Positions 33,401-45,170 of a DNA stretch of 64,000 bases are shown in pieces. The notes beneath the pieces were generated by a model that saw only the letters and a program-made list of their open reading frames with translations, searched no databases and was not told where the DNA came from. Source of the stretch: Trichoplusia ni (Eukaryota; Arthropoda; Insecta; Lepidoptera; Noctuidae); contig NC_039480.1 in NCBI RefSeq assembly GCF_003590095.1, positions 18,515,328 to 18,579,327 on the forward strand. Direction: 5' to 3'. How positions within the stretch are numbered: the first letter of the stretch is position 1; the number at the start of each line of letters is the position of its first letter. The position numbers and the translations under genes were made by a program.

Positions 33401-34269
33401 GTCATGAATCGTGATGGGTATACTGATGAAATCTTCACAGATTTACAAAAAACTACACTAAGTCTAGATCTTGTGTTATCATTGTGACCTTGATATTCTT
33501 ATGATATTAAATTAATTTAATCATTTTATAACCAAAATACCACAGTTCTCATATCTTAATGGTACCCACAAGTGGGTCGCGGTTTCTCAACGTTGCGTCA
33601 CTGACCCGGCCGTGAACGTGCTACGTGAGAACCCCTGCGAAGTCGCTAGCTGCTACGAGGCTACGAGGAGTCCTGTCTGCTACGCCGTCTAGAGTAAATC
33701 CCGAATGAAAAATCATGACTGAATTTCTCACGCCTCTATGTAATATTAACTATTTAATTATGATACGTTTTCTTTCTCGTAAAATAGTTGTTTTGATTGA
33801 TTTTCTTTTTAAGCTTTTGTGTGTGTGTGTATTTCTTTGCACTTCAAGCGAAATGAAAAAAAAAGCAGTGAATTATTAAAAGGAAAGGAAGTGTCATTTA
33901 ACAGCAAAAATATATCTAATTATTATTTTTATCCATTGAAATCCACGCGGGCGAAGTCTCGATTAAAAGCTTGTAAACCAGTGAATAATAATTTTGGAGA
34001 ATATTTACACAAAATGACAAAAAACACCATATAATGTATATCTTTTTAATTTTTGTCAAAGTGTCATTCTTAACCATAAAAGTACATTCAACCGCAAAAA
34101 TGAACCGTAACGTCTTACAAATAAAGGTGTTTTCAATACCTAGAGCATTGTTCGTGCAAAATATCGCAATGTCGACTGTTTAACAAAGAAAGTATGTTCA
34201 GTCAGCGTGCCTGAAAGAGAGTTTAATTGTACACACGACACGCCGTCGTACGTCAATATGAAATTATAC
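30417..34269. other. Mostly featureless AT-rich stretch
   Basis: No exon supported. It contains a 49-codon open frame at 30867-31016 (ATG to TAG; MFYTAVRGTRKHTLFVK at its start), too short to call a gene. A weak LT1-like remnant lies near 32680-32745 and a GC-rich patch at 33590-33700 (CTACGAGGCTACGAGG) is of unknown origin. Confidence 0.4.
32420..32540 (+). repeat. SINE-A fragment
   Basis: GAGCACGACCTGTCG, TTTGTTCGATCCCCGTAGG, TGTGATCTGCGAGTGCTTGT. Shortened by internal deletions. Confidence 0.6.
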
Positions 34270-34521
34270 TAGGTGTTGTCCGCGACTTCGTCCCCGTGGG
34301 TAGAAGATGTAAGTTATGATTTATACCTGCCCTGTTTTTTTCACATTTTCCATTGTATCTTCGCTCCTATTAGTCGCAGCGTGATGGTTTATAGCCTAAA
34401 GCCTTCCTCGATGAATGGTCTATTCAACAACAACAATATTTTTTTTTCAATTTGGACCAGTATTTCCTGAGATTAGCGCGTTCAAACAAACAAACTCTTC
34501 AGCTTTATATATTAGTATAGA
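34270..34521 (-). mobile_element. Non-autonomous Helitron, complete copy
   Basis: Minus-strand start TCTATACTAATATATAAAGC; end GGGGACGAAGTCGCGGACAA then CACCTAG|T. A partial second copy of this same insertion appears just after the gap (61156-61299). Confidence 0.85.
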
Positions 34522-34559
34522 TAATAATATGGCGTACTATGTATTTGTGGCTTTGAGGA

Positions 34560-34912
34560 GCTCGTATCTAAGCTATAACCGCATAAGTGAATCGATCACT
34601 GGTTTAACTACGCTTGACGCTGTTGGTCCGTGGATGACTATCTTTGTCATAATGAGTTCATCCGCGTTTCGAAAGGCACGTTAAATTTTGGGCCTCGGCT
34701 GCTATTCATACGTCTTTGGCAGTCGTTACAGTTAGTCAGAAGCTTGAAAGTCTGATAACCAGTCTAATTAAGGGGTATCGTGTTGCCCAGGTAACTGGGT
34801 TTAGGAGGTCAGATAGGCAGTCGCTCCTTGTAAAACACTGGTACTTAGCTGAATCCGGTTAGACTGGAAGCTGACCCCAACATAGTTGGTAAAAGGCTAG
34901 GATGATGATAAC
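34560..34912 (-). repeat. LT1 LINE-tail repeat
   Basis: Reverse order of the family: GAGCTCGTATCTAAGC, GGTCCGTGGATGACTATC, GTGTTGCCCAGGTAACTGGG, AGATAGGCAGTCGCTCCTTG, CTGACCCCAACATAGTTGG, and an end AAAGGCTAGGATGATGAT. It is the longest LT1 copy here and shows the terminal (GAT)n tail. Confidence 0.75.
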
Positions 34913-36527
34913 AATGTCTTTGTAGCGTCGACAATTTAAACTGATGATCTGACTTACTTGCTCCGTTGGCTCAGCGACCCAAAATGTGTCTTGGCATCTG
35001 ATACGAGAGAGCGCCACTTAGATTTCCTTGGCCACTTCTCGCCAGTTCCGAGCTTTGAACAGCATCCATATTCGTCCACCCTATACCACTTCCTTAGTAT
35101 TCTTACTGCGAGATTCGTTTTATCCAAATCTATTTGCTCTAATGAGCTTCGTTCGAAAGGTTTTCAGGCAACCACATACATAAGACCTGCATATATCTTT
35201 GTTATTCTGTAGAAAGAGAATATTTGCGAAAAACTAAAGTGCGAAACCAGATTCTTTTTTCATTTAAAACTTGTTAATTTCTTAATAAATACAGACAAAG
35301 GCAGATACTTAAATAACTATTTAATATGTTAAACAAAACCTCCGCCTTTATCTATGAATGACGAATTATAACGAAAAAGACGTGACTAGCTTGTTTACCA
35401 AATACGAGTATACAGACATTTGTATCCCGTCTCTCTCACACACGCAACTTTAAAAAGAGACGGCGAATACGTTTGTAAACAACGGGAATGACAGCCGATA
35501 CAAACGTTTTAAAATACGAAGACGTTGTTTGTATGTGTGCGTTGTATCAATGTATCAGTGTATCAACGTTAGGTCGCCACTGCGCATGTGTGCGTACTGC
35601 GTACACAAACAACACACGCGTAGCGTTCACACGTGCGACGAGACTCGCGTGGTATCGTAACTATTTGGTTACGTCACTGGCTCGTCGGCTGTACGGCTGT
35701 ATGCGGTGTTGCCTCCGCCTCAACGCGTTCGAAACTTTGTTGATTTTACTTGGCGGGCAAAATGGCGTTTGACGTTTGGGTTTCACTTGCGATTCTTTTT
35801 ATTTTTGATCTTGGTTTCTGTGGGTTGATATATTTGATACGGCATTGTTGTTAACGTTATTGGTAGTGGAGATTTATGGTAGAAAATTCGCATTGCACGT
35901 CTCTCTGATCGATTTTCGTTTTTTTTTGCGTATAAAGTAACAATTTGACGCGATACCATAATCGCCTACACACTGCAATAAATATGTACTTTGAGTTGAC
36001 TTGACCCTTTTAGTATTTCTATTCTGCATTTGAAGACTAACCTATGAGGACTTGTCTTAATATACAATCTCTCTTATACTATACCTCAGGTGGGAGTCGT
36101 TTGAGGCCTAACGTCATAGAGATAGCCGCATCTATAAAAATATGTTTCGTCCTACCGTCAATCTGATAGTAAAACTCACAATGTAAAAGAGACAGCGCAC
36201 TAAACTGCGTAGAACTTTGTCTCCCTTCCACAATTACAATAATATTACTTGTAAAAGTTCTCTTGACAGCTCTATTACAATGCAATAAAGTTTCTTTTCG
36301 TTACTTCTTGAGTATAAGGTCGTCATATTGCAACCTTGAATAAAACCTTCGTGGTCTGACCTTGGACTAGTCGTTATACTCCGGTACACGCTCTCACCTA
36401 CTTAATCGAAGTTCATTTCTATGTTATTATAATAATTATTTATTAATCATTATAATTGTTACTAACTCCGTATTGGAAACTTCAACCGTTTAAGTTTAAA
36501 ATGATCAAAGTCTTGCCTTAAGTATTT
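34913..36527. other. No gene seen
   Basis: Several open frames of 60-94 codons occur, but codon character is not gene-like and no domain is recognisable. A 30-codon hydrophobic frame starts at 35762 (ATGGCGTTTGACG) after a GC-rich patch. Confidence 0.4.
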
Positions 36528-36785
36528 TGGCTGGCCTGTTGGTCTAGTGGTAAGTGGCTCTGACTGCTATACTCGTTTTCTCTGGTTCGATTCCCACCCG
36601 GGACAACTTTTTGTGATGAGCATGATCATTTGTTCTGTATTTGGGTGCAATGTATCTACTTTAATTTGTATCTTTTTAAACATATATGAATATGTTTGTC
36701 AGTTGTTGATTACTCATAATACTAGTTTTGCTTGGTTTGAGACTAGATGGCGTTGTTTGAAAGTTCTGGAATATTATTATTCGAA
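36528..36785 (+). repeat. SINE-C, well-preserved copy
   Basis: Head GGCTGGCCTGTTGGTCTAGT, GGTAAGTGGCTCTGACTGC, B-box GGTTCGATTCCCACCCGG, body GAGCATGATCATTTGTTCTG, end GAGACTAGATGGCGTTGTTT and GTTCTGGAATATT. The best reference copy of SINE-C. Confidence 0.85.
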
Positions 36786-36830
36786 GAATATACTTATTAG
36801 ATCCGAGAGTAGTCATCGGTTTTAATCCCG

Positions 36831-37000
36831 AAAGGTTACTTTGTAACGGTTTTAGACAGTTTTTCTTTTTTTGTGACATCCATTTTTTTATAACGGTTAA
36901 TTCACGCTTATCTATCGGGATAGCCCGACTAATTTCGGATCCAATCGGAGTCAGATGCACTCTATCCCTATAAATACGTTTAAAAAAACCGTTCTTTAAT
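36831..37000. repeat. Diverged member of the fold-back family of 15051
   Basis: TAACGGTTAATTCACGC, ATCGGGATAGCCCGACTAAT and TAAATACGTTTAAAAAAACC resemble the GTAACGGTTTACT element, with extra sequence inserted. Confidence 0.5.
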
Positions 37001-37313
37001 AACTAATTACGAATACTCTTCGTAAAAGTATTTTTTTTGACTTTTGTTTAAACTTTTCCTCATCAAACGTTATATTCCCTTTCATAATGATTATGTTAGG
37101 CATCGATTCATTACCGCATGTTGTGAAGGAAGCGTGGTTTCTACAATATTACGGCACGCCACGCTCGTATACTGTACCTAATGTGTAATTGTTATGTATT
37201 TGTTAATAAGCTTGAGGAAATACGTCAAATACTCGAGTTTTTAACTCTGAGGTATTTTGTAGATCTGTCTGTTTTGGTATGGCAGGGGAATCCTCATGGA
37301 CACCTGCTCCGGG

Positions 37314-37545
37314 CAGGGCCGGATCTCGGGGCCTCGAGACCACGAAGGAGTGGGGGCCCCCTTGGTTCAAGTTATTTTCTTTCAGTGGAAAATTTATCGA
37401 GCTTTTTTAAATGCATAGTGTCAATAATGTGGGCTTCTACCGTGGTTTCACATTTTTTTTATTTCATGGGGAGTTCTTGGCCCCTAGTCATAGTGGTGGG
37501 GCCCTAGACACTGGCCTATAGTGCCTTATGGTTAATACGACACTG
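37314..37545 (+). mobile_element. hAT-like MITE of a second family
   Basis: Begins CAGGGCCGGATC and ends TACGACACTG. Flanks GCTCCGGG (37306-37313) and GCTCCGGT (37546-37553) match at 7 of 8 bases. 232 bp. Confidence 0.65.
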
Positions 37546-37553
37546 GCTCCGGT

Positions 37554-38163
37554 GAGGGAAAGGGTAGTGTCAGACTCTTACCAACTTAACCTGAACTGTC
37601 TACCTGTCATATACTCGAATGTCCATGCAATCAGAATTGGGATAGGTCTATTTGAAACATTGAGGTATATGATCTAAAATTAAAAATAAAATGCGTGGAA
37701 GTTATGTGTTTGTGGTGAAAATAACTTGTACTGGGCTGCAAGTGGTGCAATCAATATAAAAATATTTTTATTTCAAATAGGCCGTTTTCCACTTACTTTT
37801 AAAATGGTATACTTATGCTATTGACTCTAATTGCGGGGTTCCTAAAAGTCTATGTAGAAGAAATGACTAGAAACTCCAAAACTCCAATGATGATGATATA
37901 TCAAAAAACAACTGCTGAATTGAGAAACTACTTCTATTAAAGTCTGCTAAAAGTACATATGTGTTTTATTCAACACAATACCAAGCTAGAGTAGTTATTG
38001 TATACGTTCTGTCATTCGATTCACTTTAAATATCGTGGCGTGTGATAACGCACGCGACGGTTCCATGGAGCGTACACAATTATATTACACTCACTATCGC
38101 TTCGAGATTACGACGAAACGCCCCTGTCAATGTGGCGATATGAACGTGCCAGACAAATTGTTC
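37554..38163. other. No feature seen
   Basis: AT-rich sequence without coding or repeat signal. Confidence 0.35.
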
Positions 38164-38461
38164 CACTGCAGGCCTCTCATACAGAGAACGAGCATTGATC
38201 ACCACGTTTGTGAGCTGCCCCACGGTGGGGCGCCATTATCGAAGCTGTTAAAAACACCAGCCAGTAACTGTCCCACTGCAGGCTTCTCATACAGAGAACG
38301 AGCGTTGATCACCACGCTTGCGAGCTGCCCCACGGTGGGGCGCCATTACCGAAGCTGTTTAAATTTTAAAACACCAGCCTGTAACTGTCCCACTGCGACA
38401 CCACGCTTGCGAGCTGCCCCACGGTGGGGCGCCATTACCGGAGCTGTTAGTAAAACCAGCC
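38164..38461 (+). repeat. Tandem repeat of about 110 bp, three units, with a tRNA-Lys 3'-end-like motif
   Basis: Units start CACTGCAGGC at 38164 and 38274 and CACTGCG at 38391; the third lacks about 30 bases. Each contains CATACAGAGAACGAGC (units 1-2), TGATCACCACG (partly kept in unit 3) and GAGCTGCCCCACGGTGGGGC followed by GCCATTA. CCCCAC.{2}TGGGGCGCCA resembles a eukaryotic tRNA-Lys 3' end including CCA, so its complement resembles an LTR-retroelement primer-binding site. The period is not a multiple of three, so this is not a protein repeat. Confidence 0.75.
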
Positions 38462-39479
38462 TCATACATCATTTTATACTGCAAAGGCACAAAACAGTAG
38501 TATTTATTTGTCGCTCGAACAAAGAAACGCAATACATTGAACCACGGAACGTGCTTGTTGACTTGTTGTAATGACCTTCAGACATTATTTACGTGTATAA
38601 TCATATGTTGGTGTATCTATAGAAATATAGTTCGTTGACTCGGTCAGACTGCGTTCTATGTTTAGGGTAGATGGAGACACTATCGTGTTCAGTGAGTAAA
38701 TTACAGATTCTGCTGTGATACTTGTTACGCCGTTTTTTCTCTAGAAAGGGCGCTTGGGAAGCGGTTTTGGGTAGGCGAATTTCATTTTCGAAACCCTCGT
38801 ACTCTAATTTGAATTGTTGAATTGATTTTTATTTGACTCATTGATAAGGTAGCTAAGTATCGTATTTTTATTTGTGAAGAACGCGAAGATATAGTGTATC
38901 AAAGTTGAAATAATGGAATAGTGGAGACGATAACCCATATTACGAGCTGGTTATTTCATTCGGCATTAAAAAGCAATGATTTGTTTTTTTTTTATATCTT
39001 GGCTAGATAACGTAGCATTCTAAAATATACCTGCGCTTTGATTCAGCAATCGTTTTGACAAACATTTGTTCCTGACAAAAAATTATTCATCCTTATTGCA
39101 TTACAATTTAAAGTATTCTTTACGAATAAAATATAAGCATGACTATTTTGTAGTTATTAATTATTTCTATGATAGAACTTATGACCAACTAATTCTTAGA
39201 TGACAAATGTCATTGGGTTGACCACAAATGAATTGAGAATTGAACAAAAACTGGTAATCAGAGACCTGTAGCTTATGATGTATCTTAATGACTTTAATAA
39301 TTATAATTTGAGATTTGCGTTTCTACAAATACGAAGTGCGTCTGTTATGAACTGAAACAAGAATGTTTTAGTTGTTATAGACCAAGACCATGGTTTCCAA
39401 AAACCACGTTAACTTATAGAGAAGTTTCAGAAATTTCTTCGTTGAGGTATTTACGGTAGATAGGTATGTTCATCAACAT
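38462..39479. other. No feature seen
   Basis: AT-rich sequence without coding or repeat signal. Confidence 0.35.
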
Positions 39480-39830
39480 CCAAGCCTTGTTTCAACCATG
39501 TTGGGGTCGGTATCTGTCTAACCAGATGCTATTTACCAGTATTTTACAAGGAGCGACTGCCTATCTGACCTCCTCAATCCAGTTATTTAGGCAACATGAT
39601 AGTCTTTAGTTAGACTGGTTGTCAGACTTTCTGCCTTCTGACTACCAATAACGACTGTCAAAGACGGGTAAAAACAGCCGGGATCCACAGTTTGACGTAG
39701 CTTTCGAAACACAGAAGAACTCGTTATGACATAGATGGTGCTATCCACAGACAGATCGTATCAAGGTTAGCTTCACCTGTGATCGATCAAATTCTGCAGT
39801 TGTAGGTAAGCCACGAGCTCTTTTTATATA
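39480..39830 (+). repeat. LT1 LINE-tail repeat
   Basis: CCATGTTGGGGTCGGTATCT, TTTACAAGGAGCGACTGCC, AGACTGGTTGTCAGACTTTC, CGGGATCCACAGTTTGACG, GATCGATCAAATTCTGC. A long but diverged copy. Confidence 0.72.
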
Positions 39831-40262
39831 AAAAACAAATAGACATTTTAAACATGAGAAATGTTTCTTAAACACATCTTTTTAAAGATGAACTGTTTAT
39901 GAAACCCCCCGCGTTGTTTTAAGTTTCATAGTGCGGGAGTCCTGTAAGATAAGCTATCGGGCTAACCCATACGCGTGGGGTGTTGTTTATGTTACTGCAT
40001 CGCTCGCAGAGCACTTTGGCAGCGGTGTAGGGTGGACGAAATAGGGTGCTGGGGATTTGGAAAACGGTGAGCGAATTTGTTGCCGTTCCAAAAGAGATAT
40101 TTTTGATGATTGCTGGAGAGGAAGAAGGAAGGAGTCCTTGCCATGTACTGAGATAATGTATATAGTTGTGTTGGACATTTTACCGCATTCAATGTTTTTA
40201 ACATGTAAGACGTAACGAAGGAAAAATGCCTTTGGTTTTTTGCTTTTGCCTGCACCCAACTG
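39831..40262. other. No gene seen; overlapping chance frames
   Basis: Three overlapping minus-strand frames between 39987 and 40436 run into the MITE at 40263 and share no coherent domain. Confidence 0.4.
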
Positions 40263-40477
40263 CAGTGCCGGCGTTAGGGGGGGGGCGTGATGGGGCGATG
40301 GCCCAAGGCGACAAATCCTGGGGGGCGCCAAGGTCTGAAGTTGGAGTCTCTTGCCTCTCCTTGTGCACACCCTCAGAACAGTGCTGTACGCTCTGTGCAT
40401 ATGCATATTTATTAAGGAGATTTTTGCTTCCCACAATATTTTAGCCCGGGGTGTCAGTGGCCCTTACGCCGGCACTG
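40263..40477 (+). mobile_element. hAT-like MITE, copy 4 (TSD CCCAACTG)
   Basis: 215 bp between CAGTGCCGGCGTTAG and CTTACGCCGGCACTG, flanked by the perfect 8-bp duplication CCCAACTG (40255-40262, 40478-40485). Confidence 0.9.
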
Positions 40478-40485
40478 CCCAACTG

Positions 40486-42588
40486 ACTTTAAATCCTACC
40501 ATAAGTTTGGAATGCCTGAGACGATTACGTTATAAGAGTTGTCGTTAGAGATCTGTAAATTATATTTCTACTACTTTACCACTGCTTTTTTTTGTTGTGT
40601 ATGGTGAGAGCGGCTTCCGATCTCATCGGATTGCATACAGCAAGCGCCCTTCTGGTATTTGGTTCGGGTTGCAAAAACTCTAAATGCATTTCGTCCCCTA
40701 TCCGAAATTATTTCACCCCTTTTTAACTCAGTTTTCCATACATTTTTAATTTTATCTCAGTACTTATATTTGCAGATACTTAGCCGTATTCCGTCCCTAT
40801 GCCAGTACATTTCGAAAGTCGTTTACGTTTTACCCACAAAAACAAAAGCGAACAAAAAGAATACCTTCTGTATTATTTCTACACGCTTTGAGAAACACCA
40901 CGTGTGTTTTTCACTCGCTCTCTCCTACACAATCTAAGTATGATAGACAGGGACGGCATGTTTCAGCGTATCCCGTGTTTACGTCGAAGTTTTGTCAACG
41001 AATGTCTCGCGCGTTCGATAATGAACTTTATCGCTTTTGTCGTAAAACCCATTTTAGCCTGCATCGTTAGACAATGAAGTATGGTTTTTCATTATTCACA
41101 CGCCGTTAACTTCACATTCGATCTTATGCCTTACGGCTTACGGTGCAAATTGCAATGATGGAGTTTTTATGCGAAATGACACCGGACGCGTAGTTTGAAC
41201 TGATAGTTACCGTTACGCAAGATTGCACTTTATTGCCCCAACGATAAGGGTGATTATTGATTTTTTTGGATATTTGGTTCCCGAAAACATGTGGGGTCGT
41301 CGACCTCGCTGCTTATGTGGCGTAATATGAGGGTTGGCTTGCCTTGAGGGAACTTTGTATGGACTTAAGATTTTTTTACCCTTTGAGTACAGCGCCATCT
41401 AGGTTTTCGAATTGAAGTTAAAAATCGCTGTGCTGGTGACGCTGTTTTAGATAGTACATGGAATTTCGTCGAAAGTAGTTGAATTTTGCTGTTCAGCTTT
41501 TTTCCAGGTGTGTGTTCCATGTGTTTTTAAAAGACAGTCCGATTAGAAGCATATTTATCCATAAAAATAAAAACCAATAGCCATCCGTTGATACAGTCGT
41601 TTAATCATTACAGTTGTGACGCGCAGTCTCTCTATGTGATACTGTGTTACAGTAACATGTGTTGTGTTGTCAGATAGACAGTCGCGAGGTAACATACGGG
41701 GCTCAGATGAACCAGAAAAGACAGCAACTTGATAAAGACATAGCTTGGGGAAACATAATTTCTTGTTTAACTTTTAACTGAATAGGTTTGCGAACTCAGC
41801 TTTATTTTGACCCAAAGGACCAAGTCTCTCTGGGTAATACAATATTAATTGTTTTTGCATTGTACTGAATACTTGTTCGACTCAATCAAATGTTTCATTA
41901 TTTCCTGACACAGGAAATATACATACATTAAAATTATAGAAAAAAAAAATTGTTTCTAACCAGCAACAGGAACAGGTCCAAATCTATTTTTTTAAATTCG
42001 TTTTCTTCGTTCTGTATATTAACTTCTTATCCGATTACATACAAAAAGGAGAAATATTTTAAATCCTCTTTACCACACCTAACCTTTCAGAATCACAGCG
42101 TGTCCATATATGTCTCGAACCGATACTTTTTAATACCGTTCACTGATCTTTTTTCGGCCGAAATGCGTTCACGAAAGTTGTCCAGCCTATTATAAACTTG
42201 TTTTATCGATATTTACTAAGGGTCGCCTGTTATCTCCAACTTTCGGAACTCAATATTTCGTTATATAAAAAGCTGTTTATGTAACTCACTTTCGAGCGAG
42301 GATGCAAAACCTTTTTTCTAAATGTTTTAGTATTTTGTTGGTTTAGCTCTCGATTCTAACTGTGTGTGTCCGATAGTTGTTGGTTAACTTAGCATTTTTC
42401 ATTTCGAATTTATTCCATACTTAAAATAACTTTTGAGAAGAAAGGAGATAAAAAATGACTGATAAGATACAGAGAGAGCGTGTTGTTGAATTAAACGTTA
42501 TTTTTTTGTCTTATTTTCAAAATAGACGCAGCTTAGATAGTTTCAGAGTATCATTATACCAATAATGTACACTTTTATGTAACTGTCC
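40486..42588. other. No gene seen
   Basis: Open frames of up to 92 codons (40659-40937) have no recognisable domain or splice context. Confidence 0.4.
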
Positions 42589-42825
42589 CACTGCAGGCCT
42601 CTCATACAGAGAACGAGTATTGATCACCACTCGTTCTCGTTGCCAAGGTTTTGTGCCCCACGTTGGAGCGCCAATAACGATGTTGGCATAAGTTATATGG
42701 CATTTAAAATGTAGGTATAATGCCTTTTACTGTCCCACTGCGGGCCTCTCATGCAGAGGAAGTGTTTTTGTCAGTTGTTTCCAAAATCCAAGCCCCACGG
42801 TAGGGCGCCATTTAAGGCTCTGCTT
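42589..42825 (+). repeat. Two diverged units of the 38164 repeat family
   Basis: CACTGCAGGCCTCTCATACA at 42589 and CACTGCGGGCCTCTCATGCA at 42736, each followed by a tRNA-Lys-like block (GCCCCACGTTGGAGCGCCA, GCCCCACGGTAGGGCGCCA). Unit spacing is 147 bp. Confidence 0.7.
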
Positions 42826-44177
42826 GAACGGTTATTTTTGGTCTTCTGTTACCAATACTTCTTTTGATATTACAACTTCATAAAAAATTCTGTTGCTACG
42901 CTTCCCTTAAAGAAACGTGGTCCTGCAGAGTAGTTCTCTAATAACGACCTACTTTGCTGATGATTTACAAAATAAATGACTATCAATATTTTTTCCTCGA
43001 GAGGATTCCATTGAGATAGTTGGGGCGATTTATAAGCGACTACGGAAAATGGACGGCAATGCGGGCGATATCACAAACATATATCAAAGTGCTATACCTA
43101 TACAATTGGCACCCACGCTGTCTCAAAACATACACCTCTAAAACCTTTCCAAAAATGATTAGCGTCATATCGAAAATACGTGAATTCTTGCGTATAGGCT
43201 CAAATTTCAAACTTCATATTAAAACTGGGTAGTTTCTTGCAAATATTCTCGCATCTTAAAAAGATCTCGAAGACTTCTCTTTCTGCTATTCATGTTTTAT
43301 GTGTATCCAAGTAGACAGGTCTGCAAGCTCAGTTAGAGCCGATTTCTGCCAGACCAGCGGGATTGTCCGAAAGGATAACCGTGCCCCAGTACACAAATGG
43401 CAGAGGAAGGAACGTGGGTGGACTTTAGTCAATAAAAGTTAACACTCCATTCCGATCAATCTAAAGCGGTAGGAGTCATTTAATGATTTTCCATATTTAA
43501 AGAGTTTATATAGAGGAATTTCAGTTGCTAGTCTGGAACTGGGTTAAAACTATCGAAAGCTGAAAGATTATTCAAATTATTAAAGCAGAATGGTAATTAA
43601 CCGTCTGGTTGATGAGGAATAATCATTTATTGATTACCCAAATATGATTTATGAAACTCAGCTTCTATAAATCTGCTTAGTTCTTATTCTATCGGACAGA
43701 TTTTCAAAAAAAATATTGGATACAGTGATTTAAAATCTCGCGTGACGTCACTTGCCAGTACGCTTTTTGCACTTCATCGTCGTAAGTGCTTTTAATCTTG
43801 CTTACTCCTTAAATTTATTCCTTAATTTTACTATAATTTTGCAACCCCTGACAAATTATCGGCATTCATTTCATTCGTAAGTACTTTATTTTACTCTGTA
43901 GAAGTTTTTTTAACTTTAATAGTATAATTGTCGGTCTATTCCTACTAGATCATTAGTTTGAAACCCGGCCCTGTGCGGAGGTCGAACGCCCCACGCGGTG
44001 GACCTTCGAGCACGCCTCCTAAATTATGCACCATCACCGCGCATGCGTCTTGATCTATACACATTGGTCGGTAGAACAAAAGCGGTCTTGATTGTATGTC
44101 GTTCCTAAATGACTATCAGACGAAACGAAGAATAAATGTTAAGTAAGGATTGTTCAAATATGTATTTGTCATTCATA
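42826..44177. other. No gene seen
   Basis: AT-rich sequence. A short GC-rich patch at 43965-44045 (GGTCGAACGCCCCACGCGGT) may be another repeat remnant. Confidence 0.35.
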
Positions 44178-44470
44178 ATATACGGATGATCGAGTGGTAA
44201 AGATCTCCAATGACTGGTTAAACATACTGTGTGCGACGTGTCGAGAATAAGATCCCCGCGTAGTTTAAGTATTTGTCTGATCCCGAAAGCTTGTCCTGAG
44301 GCTGGGTGTCTTACTGAAACTTAAACATTTAAGTCACATGCACACAGACACCCAGACTCAGGACAAGCATTCGTGGATCACGGGAACGCTTGTCCTACGG
44401 GATCGAACCAACGCGTCGCGCTCAACGGGTTTGCCGTTGTGACCTCAACCACTCGGCTATCCGTGCAGTC
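44178..44470. repeat. Two SINE-A copies in tail-to-tail inverted orientation
   Basis: Plus copy about 44178-44326 (ATACGGATGATCGAGTGG, AAGATCCCCGCGTAG, GGCTGGGTGTC) followed directly by a minus copy 44327-44470 (CACCCAGACTCAGGACAAG, CATTCGTGGATCACG, CCACTCGGCTATCCGTGCAG). Together they form a potential hairpin with arms of about 140 bases. Confidence 0.8.
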
Positions 44471-44994
44471 AATTTTTAACGGTTCCCAAGCCCTGAACTT
44501 ATCTACTGATATAATTTGTCAACAGATCTTAATTCATTTTGAATGAGAAGTGAAGAACTGTAGGTATTTGTGGCTTGTCGTCTTGCCAGCAGCCAACACA
44601 CCAGCGGAGCTCCCCACTGACTAAATACTAATGTATTTTGGCAGTATCAGCATTGATTGTCGGTTAAAATCACTTGTTTTTATAGCAGTTGGCAAGTATT
44701 GAGCGGATGAGGTGTTTTGAGCGAGATTTTGATTTTAATGCCCAATGGACGTATTGAAATTCTCGTCAATGATGTGGCACTTTAACATAAAAAAAAATAC
44801 TTGGTTTTGATCTAATAGGTTGTTCAAAACTCCTGAATACACTGGGATTTGAAGCTCTAGCAGTCACTTGCGGCTTTCATATGCGTATATCTGTAATCAC
44901 TGCAAAGTATATCTCTGTTTTTCTTTTTTAAGGCCAATAAAAAGTACTTTGTATTAATTTGAGTACCTCCAAGAATATGTGTACGAAGATTCAT
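44471..44994. other. No feature seen
   Basis: AT-rich flank of the LINE; no 5' half of the Copia element is visible here. Confidence 0.4.
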
Positions 44995-45170
44995 GATTTA
45001 TTTATTTTATTTATTTTATTTTATTTGGGGAGCTTACGGCTATATTTACACATTAGATCAACAACATAATACTAGCATATGCCAATTACAAGCTTCCACA
45101 GATGGTAAGAAAACATTATAGGTGTTGTGAAAATTATACAGGTCACACGAAAAATTACTTACTTATAAAA

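Larger units (their letters stand above)
34378..37223 (+). repeat. Segment repeated almost perfectly at 61156-64000
   Basis: About 2.85 kb matches the sequence after the N gap with six small indels and no substitutions noticed. It contains part of a Helitron, an LT1 tail, a SINE-C and a fold-back MITE, but no supported gene. Confidence 0.95.

Noticed and set aside
34913..36527. Frames of 84, 94 and 68 codons present in both copies of the duplicated segment
   Set aside because: Their presence twice reflects the assembly duplication, not conservation; no domain or splice pattern supports them.
38035..38571. 178-codon open frame over the 110-bp tandem repeat
   Set aside because: The repeat period is not a multiple of three, so successive units are read in different frames; the frame is a by-product of the repeat.
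39987..40436. 149-codon minus-strand frame
   Set aside because: Half of it lies in the MITE at 40263 and its duplication; no coherent protein.
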